Positions 58,281 through 64,000 of a stretch of 64,000 nt of DNA are shown one piece after another (position 1 is the first letter of the stretch; every line of letters starts with the position of its first letter). Origin of the DNA: Heterobilharzia americana (Eukaryota > Platyhelminthes > Trematoda > Strigeidida > Schistosomatidae); NCBI GenBank assembly GCA_944470555.2, contig OX104127.1, positions 31,635,661-31,699,660 of the forward strand, in the 5' to 3' direction. A program made the translations under genes and the position numbers. Under the pieces are notes generated by a model. It saw only the letters and a list, made by a program, of their open reading frames with translations, searched no databases and was not told where the DNA came from.

Positions 58281-59765
58281 GATGCAGAGATATCAGCGGA
58301 CATGCTCACATCACCATTGCAGAAGGTTTGGGAAGAAGGAAAGGTAACTGTCGATTGAAAGAAGGAATACCTTATCAGCGGACTCCCAAAGAAGGGCGAC
58401 CTGAGTATTCGCAAGAACTGGCACGGAATCATGCTCCTCTCTACTCCAAGCAAAATATTATTCCGCATTATCCTGGGGAGACTTAAAAATGCTCTAGATT
58501 CAAAATTACGACCGGAACTGGCCGGCTTCAGGAAAAACAAACCATGTACGGATCAAATTGCAACGCTACGCATCAACGCAGTCATCTCTTCATCGATTTT
58601 GAAAAGACCTTCGATAGCGTCAACCGAGAAGTAATTTGACAATTGCTTCAACACTACTGTTTTAGTACCATAAACTCTTATCAAGCTCATTCAACAGTAG
58701 CTATATGAGGATGCTACATGCCGAGTGATTCACAATGAAAAGCTCAGCTCAGTGATGCCTTTGAAGTGAACACAGGAGTAAGATCAGGTTGCCACCCACT
58801 ATCACCGATCATCTTCCTAATTGTGGTCAACTGGACTAGATCATGCAAGAGACTGTGAGGAACGAGAAGATGGGCGTACGCTGTTTGGCCGATGAAAAGA
58901 CCCTAGAAGATTTGGATTTCGCCGGTGATGATTTATGTCTAATGTCGCACAGACTCGAGAATCTACAGGCGAAAACCAGAAAGTTGACAGGTGAGGCGGG
59001 GCAGCGAAGACGGACTTCAGGTGAACGTAGAGAAGAGAGAGGTGATGAAGATACACAACCAACAACACCACCAATCACTATCAACGGGAGAAATCTGAAG
59101 GAAGTTTCCTCTTTCACCTACCTACCTAGGCAGCATCGTTTCAACTACAGGCGGCACATGCACAGATGAGGATGTCAAAGCCAGGATCAGAATGACAGCA
59201 ACGCAGGACTTCCTGCATTAATATGAAATCAGTGTGGTGATCTGCTGCACTCAGCATAAAGAACAAGACCAGAATTTTCAACACTGATGTCAGTCAAGTC
59301 AGTACTTCCGTGTGATGGTTGAGAGACTTGGTGCGTTACGAAAATCATTTCCAACAAACTATAGACATACATCGACAACTGCCACTTACGCTCACTTGAT
59401 ACTGAAAATCAGATGGCCAGAATAATTAGAATAAACAAGGAGGAACTCTTGCTGGCAACAAACCAAACAAGAACCTGTTGTCCAACAATATGTGGAAGAA
59501 AGTGGAGATGGATTAGATTGGACATACACTGAGGAGACCGATTGGAGACATCACGTGCCAGGTCAGGCTGTCGACTGAAACCCAAATGGGAAACGACGAG
59601 TTGGGCGTCTGAGGCGAGGGTGACATGGAGGAGATCGTGTGAGGAAGAAATGAAAGCTTCTGGGCAGTCGTGGAGTCTGGTTCAAAAGACTACAGAGAAG
59701 AGAGTGGAATGACCACGTTTTACTGAAGCCCTATTTTCCACTAGGAACCCAAAGGACAAACAATA
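58281..59765 (+). mobile_element. 5'-truncated RTE retrotransposon
   Basis: Same family as 3,652-6,706, starting at the point equivalent to about 5,488 (SADMLTSPLQKVWEEGKVTVD). It runs through LPKKGDLSIRKNWHGIML and LRPELAGFRKNKPCTDQIATL to the catalytic region DLDFAGDDLCLMS (about 58,910-58,945) and the C-terminal module. Its 3' end (actaggaacccaaaggacaaac) parallels that of the larger copy. Stops and frameshifts are present. 5' truncation is typical of aborted target-primed reverse transcription. Confidence 0.87.
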
Positions 59766-60190
59766 ATCGATGCAATAAAGATAAAAAATAATTTGGTGAA
59801 ATATTCATTTATATCTTACAGACTGATGTGCTAACCACCTTTCAGTTGACTGAATTATCAAATAACAGTTTAGTAACGGCCTCTCGAAAAAGAGTATAGT
59901 CACGTCAAATTCAACCATTTCTGTTTTTGACACATTACGTTTACTCGTAAAAGCAAGACTAAGCGAAATGAAGCCACTTCATCACGCGAATACTCATCAG
60001 CTGCATACAACCTTAAAGTACATAGCTTAGTCAACATGGTAATCTATACACCATTAAGTCGATAATTCTGGATCTGTAAAAATGTCGAACGAATAAAGAT
60101 TCAAGGTAAAGGAGTTGTTGAGGAATTACATAAGCTATATGTTAGTTGGATTGAGGCAATTGGCAGGCTAACTTATGTTTTACGCTTTTT
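59766..60190. other. Non-genic sequence
   Basis: Nothing recognised. Confidence 0.45.
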
Positions 60191-60194
60191 ACCA

Positions 60195-60320
60195 GTCGTC
60201 AGCGAGACCCGTCTGCAATCTCGACGAAACTGATGTCCCGCCCGAGATCCGAACCCACGTCACCTAGTGTTACAGTCAGATGTGCCGCCACTAAGGTATT
60301 CGGGTGGCAACTGACCTCCT
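60195..60320 (-). mobile_element. tRNA-related SINE-like repeat
   Basis: The minus strand carries an A-box-like TACCTTAGTGGCGG and a B-box-like GGGTTCGGATCTCGG separated by about 33 bases, then a GC-rich body (tttcgtcgagattgcagacg). The spacing resembles a tRNA-derived SINE head. The segment to about 60,520 may belong to the same repeat. The exact family is not identified. Confidence 0.5.
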
Positions 60321-60519
60321 ATAGGACTGAGTTAGGTAGATTAATTGGTTACTGGGTAGTAACCAGCTTTAAGTAGTGTAGTCCTAAGTGCTGGTCGAAT
60401 TTTAACCATTTTTGAATGTGGCTGGTAGACTCACCATCACGATGCATTGAGACAGATGTTGGTTGGATGGATGCGGTCGGCAGCAAGCCGTGGACCCAGG
60501 TTTTGTGCATTTTTGGCAC

Positions 60520-61830
60520 TCGTCAGCAAGGCATTTCTACATAAGCTCAATTACAATTAGAAAACATCAAGATAAATGTGGTCATATCTCATTAGATAAG
60601 TGGGAAGACGTTGTGTAACCCAAAATAACAATGAATTACTAGGGTTACGGAAGATTAGTAACTGTCTCTTTTTGTATACATAGGTAAGGTTTAAAATTTC
60701 CGATTATAAGGCCTTCAGTAAAGCCTAATAAACCCGCTGAGTTTTGTTTGTTTATTATCTTGAAGGCTTAGGAGATACCTATGTGGTATTCAGTGACCAT
60801 CAGGTGCCTAGCTATTGCTCTTGTACAGTCTTTGCTCCCTTTCAAACAAATTTCTTGGGACATGTTTATAAAACCGAGTATATGTTCTTCTGTCAGTCAT
60901 TCTTATATATTTGCTTCCACAAGTACATGTGAACTGGTAAATATAATCAGACGTGACATGAAAACGGTATTTAACTACTTGGTTGTATTGCGTTTTCTGA
61001 GTTACAGGTATTTAACTACTTCGGATTGATTCAGTGAACACGTAGTGCTGTAAACTGAGATCAGACTACCTGAAAGGAAGCTTCTTTTCAGTGCACTTTC
61101 CATCCATCTGACTATTCTTTCTGTCATCTCATATCTCTCCAAAATATCAGAAGATTAAAAGCTAATTCCCACTGAAAAGTTGGATGTTTAGGTCTTTCGG
61201 TAGATTCTATACTAGATTTGTTTACTTGATGTAGCACACAGAGATACAGTATTATTTTAATATGTGATCAGATGTTGAAAACTGTGTGATTACTTTAAAA
61301 TGATTATGAGAAAGTAATTCTGCTCGAAATGTCATCCAGTAAATAATACTATATCACTCTGTGTTATATCAAATCAAAAAACTCCAAATGAAACAAACAA
61401 TGTGAGCGAAGAAATATTTCTTTTCAATTAGTTTCTCATCAATGGCTCTACACTAATGTAGCATTTTCAAAACGTAAAATTACATACCAATCTAGTGGTG
61501 AGAGTTGTTTAATGAAAGGTTATCAATCTCAAAGTATCAAGAAGGTGATAATTGGTCAGGTAATTAAGACAACTAACTAAAGCATAAATTAATTATAGTA
61601 GAAAGATTTTGTGAAATTTTAAACAGGTTCTTACACAATTGATATTTTGTATAGTGGTAAGTAAAGAGCGAAAATGAACTATTACGTAAAGTAGTAAATT
61701 GTTGACGGTAATTAGAGACAGTAGGGGGAGAAGAAGATGGTTAAATCTGTAATAATAATAACAATAATAGAGCTATTAAAATATTAGTTATAATCAACTG
61801 TGTGTTGAATGAAATGAAGAGTCTTGTTGT
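60520..61830. other. AT-rich non-genic sequence
   Basis: No exon recognised; small open frames near 60,744-61,029 lack a known product. A short AAT/AAC microsatellite lies at about 61,750-61,770. Confidence 0.4.
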
Positions 61831-61834
61831 AATA

Positions 61835-63005
61835 AATGAGCTATACAGATGGCCAAGGCAAAGAAAGAGGCTCTACGAATCTCTTCTAAACACACAGACT
61901 TGTTTAAGTGGAATTACATTCTACCATGGGCCCAAATTTTACATTTATATTTTCAATACTTCCTCTTCTACACTTCAGAACAAATTTCTTAGGGTGCCCG
62001 TTCTCCACAAGGATCTCAATAATGGATAGTTCCTTCCCCAGTTTATCGTCTAAGAGTAGATTTTAACCCTATTGAAGAGTATTGACTAAAACTCATGTAT
62101 AATTGACAGCATGAAAACTGTTGTATTTGAGGTATTGACCTCTTTGTAAGCCTTTCTCGATCGTGTCGTCATTTTTACCCAACACACTTAGATCCAGAAA
62201 GTCAAGTCTTTTCAGTTTCATTTTCCATCGTAAAATTCATGTTAAGATGGGCTTGATTTGAAGCCTCAAACAATACTGATACATGATTGATATTGTCACA
62301 AACAACAAAATTATTCAACTTGGGATGTTCTGGGGGATTTATTGATTTCAGAATGGTATTCATCATGGACTGGCATCAGTTGCAATAACATCGAAAACCT
62401 GGGAGCACTGTTGAGGAGTCCAAAGCCAGGAAGAAACAGCTGTCCAGTGCTCTCAGGTTTCAAATGTTCGTCCATCTGATATCAGTCCATGATGAATATC
62501 AACTTGAAAACAAGATTATTATCAGCATATCTGCAATAATATGTTGTTTGCTTAATAAGGGAGTGGAGACGTGTATTTTCGATACAAGCCACAAAGTTGT
62601 CAGCTAGAACATGCCGTAATGGTGACCGCATAGTCCTATCAATTTCCCAGTGAAGTTGGTTGTTAAATTAGAAATTAACACCCCCTTTTTTACAGGGAAG
62701 AAACAATTGTTTCAACCTTACTTTTGAATGGAATGAGTCAACCCTTTTGTTTGAGATCGTTATATATTGTGTCATCAGTTAAATGCTTACTAAATCTACT
62801 TTCGACTGATGTTGTTGCATCTTCCTGAGATTTATTGACTTTCAATCTTGAAGAATCACTCGAAATCAACATTCTGTCCACATAGTCATTCGTACTTGTC
62901 ATAAATACACTAGATCTCTTATGAGTTCTAATTATAATGAATTTATTGTTGTTGAGCAAACTTTTCAACCTTAGTGTGTGTTCTTTGGTGAAGATATCAG
63001 TTCAG
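61835..63005 (-). mobile_element. Penelope-like element, reverse transcriptase remnant
   Basis: Minus strand, in order: RTHKRSSVFMTSTNDYVDRM (about 62,940-62,880), DDTIYNDLKQKGLTHSI, LRHVLADNFVACIENTRL, LIKQTTYYCRYADNNLVF with the catalytic YxDD box changed to YADN (complement of 62,518-62,529), FLPGFGLLNSAPRF, and a distal section near 62,050-61,850 matching the thumb/linker of Penelope RTs. Many frameshifts. Known schistosome genomes carry such elements. The family call rests on motif order, not on a search. Confidence 0.65.
62353..62510. repeat. Short repeat with inverted ends inside the PLE region
   Basis: Left edge tattcatcatggactggcat is nearly the reverse complement of the right edge atatcagtccatgatgaata. 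The right edge recurs at about 63,725-63,757 (gatgtcagtccatgatgaat), so this end belongs to a dispersed repeat. Confidence 0.5.
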
Positions 63006-63039
63006 ATAACTTTCAGTGTTGATAAATTACGTTTACCAC

Positions 63040-63270
63040 ACGTCCAATGATGACACCAAGACTGAAAGATAAATTGCCGAGAGTGGTCACTTCCTGTTGT
63101 GTCTATCAGGCCAGCTGCTCCTGTGGCGCCAGTTACGTCTGCCTCTACACTATTTATTTAGTTTTCCGTGCTTGCAAACACTTTCCAGATTGGTTAGGTA
63201 AAGCTCTATTGAAGATGATCAACAGCACACTTAGTTCAAATGAACCATATAGCGGATATGAATAAATTAG
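63040..63270 (+). mobile_element. Penelope-like element, GIY-YIG endonuclease fragment
   Basis: A plus-strand frame with VVTSCCVYQASCSCGASYVC and then FPDWLGKALLKMINSTL. The CSCGASY segment corresponds to the start of the GIY-YIG nuclease domain at the C terminus of Penelope-like polyproteins (usual CGASYIG; here the glycine after Tyr-Ile/Val is Cys). It points away from the minus-strand RT remnant just to its left, so the two are separate fragments or a rearranged copy. Confidence 0.62.
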
Positions 63271-63559
63271 AACAAGACATATAAGCGAACAGTATCGTTT
63301 TCAGTTAGATCTTCTTCAAGCTTTACTCTGATATAAATGACTAAATATATATAAAAATTAAACGGATCATGTAGGCTTGTCTGTTAATATGATCTGTTTT
63401 AAACAACTTAATAAACGTGTTGCTGAGCATCTACCTTGATAGTTGAGAAAGGGACAAATAAAACCCATCTAAAGTTCTGTTTTTTTTCTCAACTCATTGA
63501 TGGTGGTCACTTGGTAGATAACAACAATGCTCTCAGGATTATTCACTGCATACCACCTA

Positions 63560-63770
63560 GTCCTCTGAAAAGTATCCAAGCTCGTCTTTTACACAAAGCA
63601 CAAGCGGTCCTGGCCTTGGAACCTGTTTGTCCTGGAATCGACCCCTGCCTGGGTCATGGGTGTGCATTGCTGGGTCCCATGCTAGGACGCAACGGCCATA
63701 CAGTGATATCAGGTTTCCAATGTTCCTCCAAGTGATGTCAGTCCATGATGAATACCAGGCTGAAATCAAT
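63560..63770 (-). mobile_element. tRNA-related repeat, possible SINE
   Basis: The minus strand has a B-box-like GGGTCGATTCC (complement of 63,634-63,644). The right portion (about 63,690-63,760: atatcaggtttccaatgttc, tgatgtcagtccatgatgaa) repeats about 62,450-62,505. The A-box is not convincing. Confidence 0.45.
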
Positions 63771-64000
63771 TAGTGAATCTTCACAAACCTGCAGATTGAA
63801 ACGACTTTATCGTCGAAATGTTTCCTACCCCTTTCATATACTTACTATATTTGTTTAAACTATGTTTGTTGGCTTGTTTACTTCGTCCTTCAGTATTAAG
63901 TAAATGTCCTTTTTTCAAAGCTTTTGATCCAATTCGGTTATCGGAATATCTACTACTGCTTCCTTGCTTCTAACCATATATATTACAGCTACATTAGACA

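Noticed and set aside
60195..60260. Second hammerhead ribozyme (GACGAAAC and CTGACGA-like boxes present)
   Set aside because: The boxes lie in the wrong order or on opposite strands, and I could not form stems I-III in register.
1..64000. CRISPR arrays, operons or bacterial islands
   Set aside because: There are no regularly spaced short repeats, and the genes have spliceosomal introns and eukaryotic repeat families throughout.

Overview
The window looks like a contig from a parasitic flatworm, most likely a schistosomatid blood fluke. The base composition is AT-rich, the genes are intron-containing, and the repeats are those known from Schistosoma: SR2/RTE-type and CR1/SR1-type non-LTR retrotransposons, a CsRn1/Boudicca-like Ty3/gypsy element with a tRNA-Trp-type primer-binding site, a Penelope-like element, and a tRNA-derived SINE carrying an SM-alpha-type hammerhead ribozyme. 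I see no bacterial features, operons or CRISPR arrays.

Protein-coding content is sparse. (1) 3.2-7.6 kb, plus strand: the last three coding exons of the mitochondrial complex I assembly factor NDUFAF5, with phase-compatible splice sites and a poly(A) signal. A 3.06 kb RTE retrotransposon flanked by a 14-bp target-site duplication sits in one intron. (2) 9.1-17.8 kb, minus strand: a complete two-exon gene for the intraflagellar transport protein IFT56/TTC26 (550 aa), whose 7 kb intron holds a near full-length, decayed SR2 element. The two genes converge, with a truncated SR2 copy between their 3' ends. (3) 48.5-55.2 kb, plus strand: a four-exon gene I do not recognise (about 296 aa from an internal ATG, Cys/Ser-rich C-terminal half); its first intron carries a solo LTR. 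(4) A possible single minus-strand exon near 2.3 kb is weak.

The middle is a nested repeat landscape. A minus-strand CR1 element is split by a 5.2 kb gypsy element (18,465-23,690; two 345-bp LTRs differing at about seven positions; 4-bp TSD GCGG). A second, far more decayed gypsy copy abuts it (about 24.1-29.1 kb) and is itself interrupted by about 1.1 kb of another repeat. From 29 to 48 kb I see only retroelement remnants (three further CR1 fragments, a direct-repeat pair) and unassigned sequence. From 52 to 64 kb there are a large inverted repeat with a 54-bp perfect core, tRNA-type SINEs, a 5'-truncated RTE, and Penelope-like fragments in opposite orientations.

NDUFAF5 acts in mitochondria and IFT56 in cilia, so their adjacency is probably positional. 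I did not find a coherent new multi-gene system. The items most worth following are the near-consensus hammerhead SINE, the nested gypsy/CR1 structure with consistent 4-bp duplications, the unrecognised cysteine-rich gene, and the long inverted repeat.
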